From: JARRQB01 sp965368585 | GTDB taxonomy: Bacteria; Pseudomonadota; Gammaproteobacteria; Chromatiales; Chromatiaceae | Direction: 5' to 3' | Assembly (NCBI GenBank): GCA_965368585.1 | Contig: CBDUNM010000090.1 | Coordinates: forward strand, 1-20,420 | Length of the DNA stretch: 20,420 nucleotides | Shown here: in pieces, positions 7,273-14,944 of the stretch | Numbering within the stretch: position 1 is the first letter of the stretch | How the letters are laid out: each line of letters begins with the position of its first letter | Program-made: the position numbers and the translations under genes | Notes under the pieces: generated by a model | Seen by the model: only the letters and a program-made list of their open reading frames with translations | Databases searched by the model: none | What the model was told of the DNA's origin: nothing

Positions 7273-7737
7273 ACCAGCCGGGCCGCAATTTTATTCCGGC
7301 CGACCCTTCGCCACGCCGGCGCAGCAGGCGGGTTCCAGTGGAAAAACGACACCTCCCACGAACGCGGCTCAAGGCGTCCTAACCTTCGCTTACGCATCAT
7401 CGCATGCGCTGCTCGCCAATGGTCGCGCGCGAATGACGTATGAAGTTCATCCTTGCCGGTGCGGCTTGCCCTAAGTTCGAGAGGGCAACCGACGCCGCGC
7501 ATCATTCGGTTGTACATTCGCGAGCGCGTCCGTATGGGCCTTTTTTCTACACGCAGACATTACAAACGAGATATATTTCAGGACAGCAACAAGCGGATAG
7601 ATCCAAAGGCGCCCGATTCAGTTTGCGAGAAGGACCGGGCGATTTCAGATGGCGCGCCTACCTGGTGCCGGCAGTAATAACCATCGACAGGATCAGGGCG
7701 CATGATCAGACTTTACGGTTCACCAATGGAGACAACT
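7273..7737. other. Gene-poor stretch
   Basis: These 465 bases lie between glycine-rich paralogue A and the lysine-rich gene. A small hairpin GGCCG/CGGCC with an AT-rich loop lies at 7281-7301 and may end the upstream transcript. Open frames here (for example 7440-7748) have no ribosome binding site and no recognisable protein pattern. I see no gene. Confidence 0.5.
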
Positions 7738-8361
7738 ATGGCTTCTGAGAAAAAGGAGAGCGGCAAGGCGTCTACAGCGAGCAAAAAGGCGTCGACCAAA
7801 ACAAGCAACACCAGCAATAGCCCAGCTGCCGGTATCCTCGACGAAGTGGAAAAAACGAGTGATGTGGTAGCTGGAGAGGTTAAAAGCGTTTTTGAAACCA
7901 TTGCCGGAAAAGTCGCCAACGCCGCAGAGACAACGGCTTCGGTTGCGAGCAAGGTAAGTATAAAAGACCCCACGGAATTGTTTTGGAATCTTGTTGCAGA
8001 GGTAAAGGAAGCCGGTGAGACTTCCGTGCGCATTATCGGCGAACGTTTCGATGCGCTGCGCGAGCATGTATCCAGTTCGACAAACACGGCTTTCAAGAAA
8101 TCTGCGGCGCAAAGCAAGACTGCGGGCAAAAAAAAGGTCGCAGCGAAAAAGAAGGCTGCGGCAAAGAAGAAAATTGTTGCTAAAAAGAAAGCGGCCACGA
8201 AGAAGGCTGCAAGCAAAAAGAAGACCACGACACGGAAGAAAATTGCCGCGAAAAAGAAGGCCACACCAAACAAAAAGGCGGCCGCGAAAACGACAGGCAG
8301 CACGACAAGGACATCCGTGACGCGCAACAAGGTTACCGCGCGCAAGGCTGCAGCAAAATAG
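7738..8361 (+). CDS. Lysine/alanine-rich histone H1-like protein
   Basis: This 207-residue protein starts at ATG 7738 with GGAGA seven to eight bases upstream. Residues 1-30 are a Ser/Thr/Lys-rich leader. Residues 31-125 form an amphipathic helical region (EVEKTSDVVAGEVKSVFETI, SIKDPTELFWNLVAEVKE) similar to phasin-like or coiled domains. From about residue 126 to the end the sequence is a run of KKKAAAKK-type repeats, about half Lys and the rest Ala/Thr/Ser. This matches the C-terminal tail of bacterial histone H1-like (AlgP/HctB/BpH-type) nucleoid proteins. It would bind DNA through the tail while the N-terminal helices add partner or surface binding, which is an inference. It is followed by a strong hairpin at 8382. 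Confidence 0.8.
   Translation: MASEKKESGKASTASKKASTKTSNTSNSPAAGILDEVEKTSDVVAGEVKSVFETIAGKVANAAETTASVASKVSIKDPTELFWNLVAEVKEAGETSVRIIGERFDALREHVSSSTNTAFKKSAAQSKTAGKKKVAAKKKAAAKKKIVAKKKAATKKAASKKKTTTRKKIAAKKKATPNKKAAAKTTGSTTRTSVTRNKVTARKAAAK
8125..8290 (+). repeat. Low-complexity AAG/GCN repeat encoding KKKA tracts
   Basis: Imperfect tandem codon repeats of AAA/AAG and GCN encode Lys/Ala tracts such as KKKAAAKKK. The DNA is purine-rich on the plus strand, which also opens a long hydrophobic antisense frame that is not a gene. Confidence 0.8.
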
Positions 8362-8381
8362 GCAGTCCCTGCCTCTCCTGT

Positions 8382-8416
8382 ACGGGGAAGATCCGCCTGG
8401 CGTGGATCTTCCCCGT
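8382..8416. terminator. Perfect 13-bp hairpin between convergent genes
   Basis: ACGGGGAAGATCC at 8382-8394 pairs perfectly with GGATCTTCCCCGT at 8404-8416 around a nine-base loop. It lies 20 bases after the lysine-rich gene and 87 bases before the end of the convergent EcsC gene, so it could stop transcription from both sides. No long T-run follows on either strand. Confidence 0.7.
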
Positions 8417-8502
8417 CGATCCCGAAAAGGATTGACCTGCATGTTGCACCAGCCTGGGCGCTCTTTACGGGCCGCCCATCGTCCCACCAACGAGCGGACC
8501 GA

Positions 8503-9345
8503 TCAGAAGCCTTCCACGGGCGTAAAGTCTCTCAGCCGGGCGGCCTCGTCGTCAGCCAGCTTTTGATATTCTTCCCTTATGGCATCGACGCCGTGCTGAC
8601 GTTCGAGGCGCCGAACAATGAAGTGGCCCCTGGCGACATCCTGAAAATGCTTCATGAAAATCAAATTCAATGTTGCCCCGCTGATCGCACCGGCAATCGG
8701 CACCATCTTGACGGCCATTTGCTCGGATATCACTACGCCAAAGCGGGCGGCGATGGCGCGAGTCAACTCGATAAAGGCGGGGATGTGCGGACCTCTGGCG
8801 CCCACTGCGTATTCGACGATATCCCGTTCGAAATGCAGACCGAGTATGGTACGCATCGCGTAGTAGCCTACATCGGCCGCCTCGTCGTCTTTGGTACGCG
8901 CCCCCAAAGCGAACACCTGCACGCAGGCCAACCTCGGCAGGTCCTGGGTCAGGTCCTCACCATAGCTTCGCGCGATGTCTGCGATGGACCGCAGCATCAG
9001 AGTCGTCGTGACCGGCAGCTCCAACACCAGGGTCAGCGGACCTAGATAGCCGCCAACAGCACCGGAGCCCATCGCCAACACTTTGTGCAACAAGTCGTGC
9101 GAGCGGGCCGGGCCGGAGAGATCCATAGACACAAGGGCGGTTCTGACGGTCAGGTAGATATTGTTCCGGAATGCTTTTTGCAAGCGGTTTTGCCAGTTGA
9201 CCGGCAACAGCCCGACCAGGTCTTCTACCGGCTGGCCTAACTGGCTGCTCAAGCGCGACGCCAATGATGGATGCTCGAGCTGCTGATATGCCCAGCAGAG
9301 TTCTGCATGTTCCGCATCCGATAGTTTCGCCTTTCTTGCGACCAT
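8503..9345 (-). CDS. EcsC-family protein
   Basis: This is a 280-residue protein of the EcsC family (named after Bacillus EcsC), mostly helical and probably membrane associated. I start it at ATG 9345 (MVARKAKLSD) because GGGAG lies seven bases upstream; the longer frame adds 11 residues with no site of its own. A conserved block near 95-145 contains AMGSGAVGGYLGP, LELPVTTTLMLRSIADIA and YGEDL. Further family-like segments are the CVQVFALG block and MKMVPIAGAISGATLNLIFM near 220-240, followed by a charged C-terminal helix. The biochemical role of the family is unknown. It follows the gene ending at 9384 on the same strand, 38 bases apart, suggesting co-expression. Sequence appears intact. Confidence 0.88.
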   Translation of the reverse strand: MVARKAKLSDAEHAELCWAYQQLEHPSLASRLSSQLGQPVEDLVGLLPVNWQNRLQKAFRNNIYLTVRTALVSMDLSGPARSHDLLHKVLAMGSGAVGGYLGPLTLVLELPVTTTLMLRSIADIARSYGEDLTQDLPRLACVQVFALGARTKDDEAADVGYYAMRTILGLHFERDIVEYAVGARGPHIPAFIELTRAIAARFGVVISEQMAVKMVPIAGAISGATLNLIFMKHFQDVARGHFIVRRLERQHGVDAIREEYQKLADDEAARLRDFTPVEGF

Positions 9346-9383
9346 GGTTTTCTCCCTTCGGTCAGCTGAATTTCGCACGACGC

Positions 9384-9956
9384 TCAGGCGGCCGACGCGA
9401 CTCCCACGGCACTCAAGTCGGATTCTTCCGGGGATGCGCCACCGTAGTGCCGGATGGCTGCCTCGCCGATTGCGTGGCTGACAGCGGCCACCGCCAAACC
9501 CCCGGTGATCAGGGCCAGATAGGGTTTCAACGAGAACGCCTCCGACAGCATCGTGGAGGCGGAGACCAGCCCCGAGGCAGCAACCACCGTCACCATTTCC
9601 TTCAATCGGGCCTGCTCGTCGATGTCGTGCCCGAACAGCTGGGCGATCTCCAGAATCAGAAACAGATGCATGCGCATGATGACAGTGGCGCCGCCCGCCA
9701 CGCCGAGCAGTTTGAGCGCCGGGCCAATCCCCGGGACCGCCATCGGTACATGAAGCAGCGAACCGCCCAACAGCGACAGCGGGGTTTGCTCGGCAATGAG
9801 TACCCTCGCCAGCTGTTCCGGGTTCAAGTCAGGAAACTCGGCCTGCATCCTCGCGACCCTGCGCCGAATCTCTCCCTTGCGCAACCCCATGAAGAAATAA
9901 AAAAACTTGTCCGTAGCGTGACTCTGCACGGGAGAGCGAACTAAATCTTTGTGCAT
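9384..9956 (-). CDS. Membrane-associated protein, weakly EcsC-like, upstream of ecsC-family gene
   Basis: This is a 190-residue protein if started at ATG 9956 (MHKDLVRSP) with GGAA upstream; a GTG at 9983 would add nine residues. Residues 20-60 are charged and helical (KFFYFFMGLRKGEIRRRVARM, then NPEQLARVLIAEQ). Residues 61-150 contain hydrophobic stretches: PGIGPALKLLGVAGGATVIM, then MHLFLILEIAQLFGHDIDEQ, then VVAASGLVSASTM and YLALITGGLAVAAVSHAIG. The LEIAQLFGHDI block recalls SIADIARSYGEDL in the neighbouring EcsC protein, so the two may be distant relatives working at the membrane. The family is not identified with certainty. It is probably the first gene of a two-gene operon. Confidence 0.6.
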   Translation of the reverse strand: MHKDLVRSPVQSHATDKFFYFFMGLRKGEIRRRVARMQAEFPDLNPEQLARVLIAEQTPLSLLGGSLLHVPMAVPGIGPALKLLGVAGGATVIMRMHLFLILEIAQLFGHDIDEQARLKEMVTVVAASGLVSASTMLSEAFSLKPYLALITGGLAVAAVSHAIGEAAIRHYGGASPEESDLSAVGVASAA

Positions 9957-10891
9957 GATCGATGTTCCAATATTTCGGCCCACTCGTTACCAAAAACGAT
10001 ATCACCTATGGCGGTGCCTTAGGAAGCTGCGGAGCCTCCGGCGGCGGAGAAATCGACGTTGAGTCGTCTGGCGTCAACTCGAAGCCAAGGCATTCAATGC
10101 CGATCCGGCAGCAGCCGTGTTGATGCGTATCAAATAGCCCACTTTGGCAGCGCATAGGGGCAGCGAGCAAAGTGAACGCGGCTTATCAGAGAATATTCCG
10201 CCACGCGGACGACATTGAAAGGCGGGGCAAGATAGTTTGCGTGAACTGCGTATGAAGAGCGCCTCGAGGATAACGTCGTTCATATCGGTCGATTTATTTT
10301 TCTTTATTGTTTAGTAAAATGAATCCACAAGATTGGTGCCGAGCATCTTCTCTTTATCGCTCTGTACTCTTGACGAATCAGTGGTGAGTGGGGCGGACAT
10401 TGTTCCCGATCAGATGGATGTAACAAAACTGTTATACTGTAATAAAACTGCAACATCGACCTGTTAGCTTGAATCGATCGAATCGAGAAGCGTGTCCAAA
10501 CGCTCGGTACGCATGAGTCGCCACAAGTAGAACACATCAATTGCATGGTGTGTCGATCACAAAGACGGTCGACCCGCTTTATGCAAACATGGGCGCGCGC
10601 CGTCGCTGGTCATTGAATGACCACGTGATCGTTGTTTTACCAGAATACATTTATGCCAGGTTGGCGGGATAGCCACTGCGTCTTCTGCCGGGGAGAGAGA
10701 CAGATCTTGCACTGGATAGCACGCACGGTGAAATCAAGCCGCTTCTGTGCAAGCTGCGTGCTGCGCCGTTGGCGAGCGATTGCCGCGAAAGGCTGACAAA
10801 AACCTTAATGTCTGCCGCATGTGTTTTCGGTTTCGTTGCATCGATTGACGGACGTGGCGCGACTGATTCAATTCAAGATTGAGGAGGGGCG
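9957..10891. other. Long gene-poor stretch with AT-rich island
   Basis: These 935 bases separate the divergent 9956 gene and glycine-rich paralogue B. The part from about 10284 to 10450 is clearly richer in A/T than the surroundings, with T tracts and a TATACT box at 10433-10438 lacking a good -35 partner. Apart from the possible short ORF at 10653-10796, I see no protein with family features on either strand, nor any tRNA or obvious repeat array. Confidence 0.5.
10653..10796 (+). CDS. Possible 47-residue double-CxxC (zinc-ribbon-like) protein
   Basis: A short reading frame from ATG 10653 to TGA 10796 encodes 47 residues containing two CxxC knuckles, Cys9-x2-Cys12 (HCVFCRG) and Cys32-x2-Cys35 (FCASCVLRR). 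They are separated by 19 residues and followed by a basic end (RRWRAIAAKG). Two such pairs in so short a frame are the hallmark of small zinc-ribbon proteins. Against it, no clear ribosome binding site is present and the region is otherwise gene-poor. A TTG at 10632 would add seven residues. I regard it as a candidate only. Confidence 0.35.
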   Translation: MPGWRDSHCVFCRGERQILHWIARTVKSSRFCASCVLRRWRAIAAKG

Positions 10892-11149
10892 ATGGATAAC
10901 AACACGAAAAACATGCTGGTGCTGGGCGGTGCCGCTGTTGCAGGCGGATGGGGAGGATCATGGGCCGCCGCGCGTCTGGGAGCGACTATGGGTTTAAGCC
11001 TCGGGCCTTGGGGCTCCGCGGCGGGCGCCGTTATCGGGTCGATGCTTGGCACCACGATCGCCCGGATGGTGTTGGAAACTCAAATGATGCCCGGTCTGGA
11101 GGCCTCGTTTACAACCGACGCCGTAGCGGAACCGACCGGCGATACCTGA
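10892..11149 (+). CDS. Glycine-rich small membrane protein, paralogue B
   Basis: This 85-residue protein starts at ATG 10892 with a very strong GAGGAGGGG site. Two Gly/Ala-zipper hydrophobic stretches, residues 9-33 (AVAGGWGGSWAAARLGATMG) and 36-54 (GPWGSAAGAVIGSMLG), are joined by a PWG turn. The ARMVLETQ block and a polar acidic tail follow. It aligns motif by motif with the protein at 7048-7272 but has four extra residues (GTTI region) after the second helix. Function is unknown. Its own strong ribosome binding site and isolated position suggest independent expression. Confidence 0.7.
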   Translation: MDNNTKNMLVLGGAAVAGGWGGSWAAARLGATMGLSLGPWGSAAGAVIGSMLGTTIARMVLETQMMPGLEASFTTDAVAEPTGDT

Positions 11150-11461
11150 ACCGGGCGAACACCCGGAACTGCAACCTCCGGCCACAGCTGTGCGTCTTTG
11201 CTTCTTTCCGGTGCTGGCGAGACGGCCCCGACGCGGACCGATGACAGTGGGACGGGTATTGTAGATGAGGCTGACACTTGGTTTTCTACGCGATGTATTT
11301 CGTGACATGCAAATCGGGCAAACCCCGGAACGACAAGTGCATCCGTCGGGGCGGACTCTACTAAGGCGCGTGGCGCAAATAGTGAATGACCGGATTCAAG
11401 GCCAACATGCTCTACTCGGACTCTTTGGCGATGGTGTATTTGACGGCGCGCAAGAAGTGAT
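11150..11461. other. Intergenic stretch
   Basis: These 312 bases lie between glycine-rich paralogue B and the zinc peptidase gene. A 71-codon frame from 11265 to 11480 overlaps the peptidase start and shows no family pattern or good ribosome binding site, so I do not call it. No clear promoter is visible. Confidence 0.4.
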
Positions 11462-12382
11462 ATGCATCCGGCCGTCGTAATCCTCGTGCCTGTGGCGGCC
11501 CTGATTTTAGGACCGCGTCTATGGGTCACGCGCGTATTGAAAGAGCATAACCAACACGAGTATGAGGGTTTCCACACTGGCGGCCAGATGGCCGAGGAGT
11601 TGCTCGCGCAATACCAACTCCATACCGTCAAAGTGGAATGGACGGATATCGGCGATCACTACGATCCAGCCACCAAGACGGTGCGCCTTACGCGAGACAA
11701 GTATGAGCGCAAGACGCTCACTGCGATTACCACCGCCGCGCACGAGGTGGCACACGCGTTTCAGGACGCTACGAATTTTGGCCCCTTTATATGGAGACTG
11801 CGACTCGTGAAGCTGGCGCAGGCGACGGGCCTGGCCGGCTCGGTGATCCTGATGGCCGCCCCGGCCACTGCGCTGCTCACCCGCTACAGGGTCTCCCCAG
11901 TGCTCGTTGCGGCGGCTGTCCTGGCGATGCTCGGAACCGGATTGGCCGCCCAACTGACGGCTCTGCCCACCGAGCTGGACGCCAGCTTTCGACGCGCAAT
12001 GCCGCTGTTGCGCGAAGGCTATCTGGACGAACAGCAGTCCGAGGACGCGAAAAAGATACTGGTCGCCAGCTCCTTGACTTACGTTGCGTCTTCGCTGTTG
12101 GCGGTCATGCACATCTGGCCCTGGATGGGCCGATGGGGACCGGTTCGTTTGAACGCACAGTCGCCACTTGAATTGAGTCGCCCCCGAACTGGTCAACGCC
12201 GCGTTGCGAGCATTGAGCATAGGCCTGTTGCGCGCAGCGTGCAGCCACAGCGCCGGACCCGCCGCCGCAACGAGATCGACTTTTTACCGGCTCTCGTACG
12301 GAGCGTCGGCAAACCGATAGTTCGCTCCTGGTTCCGCCTGTGTCGGGACCGGCAACTTGCCGTGGTTAACCGGGAGATTTAA
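11462..12382 (+). CDS. YugP-type zinc metallopeptidase with extended C-terminus
   Basis: This 306-residue protein belongs to the neutral zinc metallopeptidase family typified by YugP (Pfam Zn_peptidase_2). An N-terminal transmembrane segment (about 3-18) is followed by the HTGGQMAEELL block, a DHYDPATKTVRLT strand region and the zinc motif HEVAH at 94-98. A likely third ligand is Glu171 in LPTELDASFRRA. Two further membrane segments lie near 120-165, and SSLTYVASSLLAV near 203-215 is a last one. Family members usually end about there, at 220-230 residues. Here an Arg/Pro-rich tail of about 80 residues follows, ending in VGKPIVRSWFRL and beyond. The substrate is unknown. The ribosome binding site is weak (AAGAAG). 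Confidence 0.87.
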   Translation: MHPAVVILVPVAALILGPRLWVTRVLKEHNQHEYEGFHTGGQMAEELLAQYQLHTVKVEWTDIGDHYDPATKTVRLTRDKYERKTLTAITTAAHEVAHAFQDATNFGPFIWRLRLVKLAQATGLAGSVILMAAPATALLTRYRVSPVLVAAAVLAMLGTGLAAQLTALPTELDASFRRAMPLLREGYLDEQQSEDAKKILVASSLTYVASSLLAVMHIWPWMGRWGPVRLNAQSPLELSRPRTGQRRVASIEHRPVARSVQPQRRTRRRNEIDFLPALVRSVGKPIVRSWFRLCRDRQLAVVNREI

Positions 12383-12540
12383 CCGATCAATTTCAGGTAA
12401 GTCCTAACAAAACGGCTGGCCGCGAGGTTTACGTCTTCCTGGTCGCTCTGTCGAAGCTGTCGACAGTCTAGGCGACCGGATCCGATTCGGCAGCGAGTTC
12501 GCGAACCAGGCAAGAGTTGCCAAAACGAGGGGTGTGGGTA

Positions 12541-13893
12541 ATGGCAGAAATGTCCGATTTTACCTTTTGGGTAACCGTGATCATTTTCGCGGCAACGATC
12601 CTGGCTGTCGTAATGGGGAAGATCGACAGTTCTGTTTCCGCGTTGCTGGGCGTGCTCCTGATGGTCTGGTTCCAGACCATGAGCGTCGGCGAGGCGTTCA
12701 ATGCGGTCGACTGGAACGTCATGGCAATCCTGGTGAGCATCTGGATTATCGCCGGATACCTGGGCAAGACCGGCATACCCGAATGGTTGTCGATCAAGGC
12801 GTTGGATTTATCAGGCGGTAACGGGGCGCTATTGGTCATGATACTGTCCATGCTCGCCGGCATCATTTCCCTGGTGGTAGACAACGTCGTCGTCATATTG
12901 ATGATGGCGCCGGTGGCCATACCCATCGTAAGACACCTGAACTTGCCTTTGGCGCCGGTCATACTGATGATTGGATTCAGCTCCAACTTCATGGGTACCG
13001 CACTGCTGCTGGGAGACCTGCCGCCGCAGATGCTGCACAGCGTTTCCGGTGTGGAGTTTATGGAGTTCGTCTGGCAGCATGGGCGACCCTCATCGTTTCC
13101 AATCCTGATGGCCGTCTTTATCCTGACGCTGTTTTTCATGTACTTTTACGGCTTTCGCAAACCACACGGTGCAACCGAGGGACAAGCGAACGCGGAGAAT
13201 AGCCTGGCCGACCCGGAGCTGCCGTTCCAGGCCTCGATTCCGGACAAGCTGTTTGCCACTATCGTCGTGGTCGGGTTTTTCGCCACCATTGTCGCCATGT
13301 CGCTGCGCGAGTTCCTGGGCTTTCCGCTGGGCTTCATCGCTCTGACCGGCGCGATCTTACTGATTCTCGTCATCGAGGCCCTGGGTCACCGTTTGAGAAA
13401 GCCCGAATTCGAGGAAATCCTCCAGGAACTCGATTGGCGCGCCGTATTTTTTTATATCGGACTCTTTGCGTTGGTAGGCGGTTTTGAGAAAACGCACCTA
13501 CTGCAGCATCTCGCCGATTGGCTCGCCCCGCTGTTCAAAGACAATCTTATCGCGGGCGCCTCACTCCTGTACTGGGTGACCGTGCCCATCGTCGGCGTGG
13601 TCGAGCACGACGCCTACATCCTGACCTTCCTGTATATGATCCGCGACCTCGGCGAGCAAGGCGTGCAAGTATGGCCGCTGTACTGGATGCTGGTTTGGTC
13701 CGGAACCCTGGGCAGTAATCTGACCATCGCCGGCGCCCCCGCCCTCTATGTCGCCCTGAACATCGTGGAACGGGAGGACAAACGCAAGGTGCCGATCAGG
13801 GAATTCCTGAAATGGAGCGTCGCCTTCACCCTGGTCGCCAGTGTCATATGCTTTGCGTTCGGTATGCTTATATGGGTTATACCTTATTCGTGA
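12541..13893 (+). CDS. ArsB/NhaD-superfamily (SLC13-like) anion or Na+/H+ permease
   Basis: This is a 450-residue inner-membrane transporter with about 11-12 hydrophobic segments. I choose the ATG at 12541 (MAEMSDFTFW), which has AGGGG eight bases upstream, over a TTG at 12517. Two inverted-repeat-like halves are visible. The first contains the re-entrant loop region LVVDNVVVILMMAP and then FSSNFMGTALLLGDLPPQ; the second contains VVEHDAYILTF and LGSNLTIAGAPALYVALNIV. These D/N-rich loops occur in the ArsB/NhaD/P-protein superfamily, whose members move arsenite, Na+/H+ or carboxylates; the exact substrate cannot be read. A cytoplasmic loop near 205-230 separates the halves. It heads a same-strand run with the Usp, P-type ATPase and MetK-like genes, so a cation-linked role is likely. 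Confidence 0.88.
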   Translation: MAEMSDFTFWVTVIIFAATILAVVMGKIDSSVSALLGVLLMVWFQTMSVGEAFNAVDWNVMAILVSIWIIAGYLGKTGIPEWLSIKALDLSGGNGALLVMILSMLAGIISLVVDNVVVILMMAPVAIPIVRHLNLPLAPVILMIGFSSNFMGTALLLGDLPPQMLHSVSGVEFMEFVWQHGRPSSFPILMAVFILTLFFMYFYGFRKPHGATEGQANAENSLADPELPFQASIPDKLFATIVVVGFFATIVAMSLREFLGFPLGFIALTGAILLILVIEALGHRLRKPEFEEILQELDWRAVFFYIGLFALVGGFEKTHLLQHLADWLAPLFKDNLIAGASLLYWVTVPIVGVVEHDAYILTFLYMIRDLGEQGVQVWPLYWMLVWSGTLGSNLTIAGAPALYVALNIVEREDKRKVPIREFLKWSVAFTLVASVICFAFGMLIWVIPYS

Positions 13894-13972
13894 TCGATCT
13901 AACCGTGCGTTACTGGACTGGCTCCTGATAGCGAATGGCTAACCGAGTAATCCATCAAGCGGGAGAATGCTG

Positions 13973-14869
13973 ATGTTCAAGAGAATACTGGTGCCGCTGG
14001 ACGGCTCAAAATTGTCAGAGCTGGCATTGCCTTATGCACAGCAACTCGCCCAAGCGTTCAATGCCACGCTCTATTTCGTGGCCGCGTTGCAGACCGATAC
14101 CGAGACGACGCTACCGGACCAGATCACCTCTGAGGCCAAACAGGACGTAGAGGCGTATCTGGAGCGTACCTGCGATGCCCTGCCGAAGAGCCTTCAGCCG
14201 ACATTTCGGGTAAGCACTGGCTACGCCGCGGAAGTGATCGTCGACGAGGCGACAGCCCAGAAAGATACGCTGATCGTCATGTCGACGCACGGCTATTCCG
14301 GCCTCCAGCGCTTGATCCTCGGAAGCGTCGCGCACAAGGTGGCACAAGCCGCCGAGGCACCCGTGCTGCTGATTCCCGCCGGGGCCAAGAGCCCGGACGG
14401 CGGGCCGGTCGAATTACGTCGGGTCATCGTCCCGCTGGACGGGTCACCGCTGGCCGAGCACGTGTTACCCGCGGTCATGGCATTCTGTACGGCGCTGGAT
14501 ATGGAGCTGATTCTGGTGCGAGCCTACAACCCGTCGTTTCCCGGCTCCAGTATCCGCATGAAAGAGATCTCCAAGATCGTGCACGACGCAGCCGAGAGTT
14601 ATATCAGGGAAAAGGCCGATGAATTGAAAGCGCTTTGTGGCAAAGAAGTCAAATACAAGGTACTGCGGGGCGTACCGGCCGAACAAATTGTCGATTTCGC
14701 CCTGGAAACGGAAAACAGCATGACCGCCATGTGTACGCACGGCAGGCATGGACCTGGCAGGTGGTTGCTGGGCAGCGTGACCGATGCCGTCATCCATGTG
14801 TCCGAGGAACCGGTGCTGGTCGTTCGCGGACGGAACTCGGATGGCGAGGCAAATGCGGCAGAAGGGTAG
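13973..14869 (+). CDS. Tandem-domain universal stress protein (UspA family)
   Basis: This 298-residue protein has two UspA domains in tandem. I prefer the ATG at 13973 (MFKRILVPLDGS) because GGGAG lies seven bases upstream; the ATG at 13967 is too close to that site. Domain one (1-138) opens with RILVPLDGS and carries the ATP-binding pattern STHGYSGLQRLILGSVAHKV. Domain two (about 149-285) opens with RVIVPLDGSPLAEHVLP and carries CTHGRHGPGRWLLGSVTDAV. Both fit the G-x2-G-x9-G-S nucleotide-binding signature, so both sites may bind ATP. The short polar end (RNSDGEANAAEG) is not conserved. It lies 79 bases after the permease and 75 before the ATPase on the same strand, and so may sense energy or stress for that ion-transport operon. 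Confidence 0.94.
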   Translation: MFKRILVPLDGSKLSELALPYAQQLAQAFNATLYFVAALQTDTETTLPDQITSEAKQDVEAYLERTCDALPKSLQPTFRVSTGYAAEVIVDEATAQKDTLIVMSTHGYSGLQRLILGSVAHKVAQAAEAPVLLIPAGAKSPDGGPVELRRVIVPLDGSPLAEHVLPAVMAFCTALDMELILVRAYNPSFPGSSIRMKEISKIVHDAAESYIREKADELKALCGKEVKYKVLRGVPAEQIVDFALETENSMTAMCTHGRHGPGRWLLGSVTDAVIHVSEEPVLVVRGRNSDGEANAAEG

Positions 14870-14944
14870 CTCCATGCAGTTGATCGATTGCTACACGTCT
14901 TTCGATCAATCCGTCTTTTTTCGCGACTCCACGAAGGTAGCGAC

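Noticed and set aside
7440..7748. 102-codon plus-strand frame before the lysine-rich gene
   Set aside because: No ribosome binding site, no recognisable pattern, and it overlaps the well-supported start at 7738.
7713..8345. Minus-strand frame rich in Phe/Ala that looks like a membrane protein
   Set aside because: The hydrophobicity is a by-product of reading the KKKA-coding repeat backwards (AAG becomes CTT and TTC).
10074..10283. 69-codon minus-strand frame in the gene-poor stretch
   Set aside because: No recognisable protein pattern, Cys/Arg-rich composition typical of random frames in GC-rich DNA.
10433..10438. TATACT box as a promoter
   Set aside because: No acceptable -35 hexamer at 16-18 bases upstream, and no gene at a sensible distance.
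11265..11480. 71-codon plus-strand frame overlapping the zinc peptidase start
   Set aside because: Weak translation signal and no family features.
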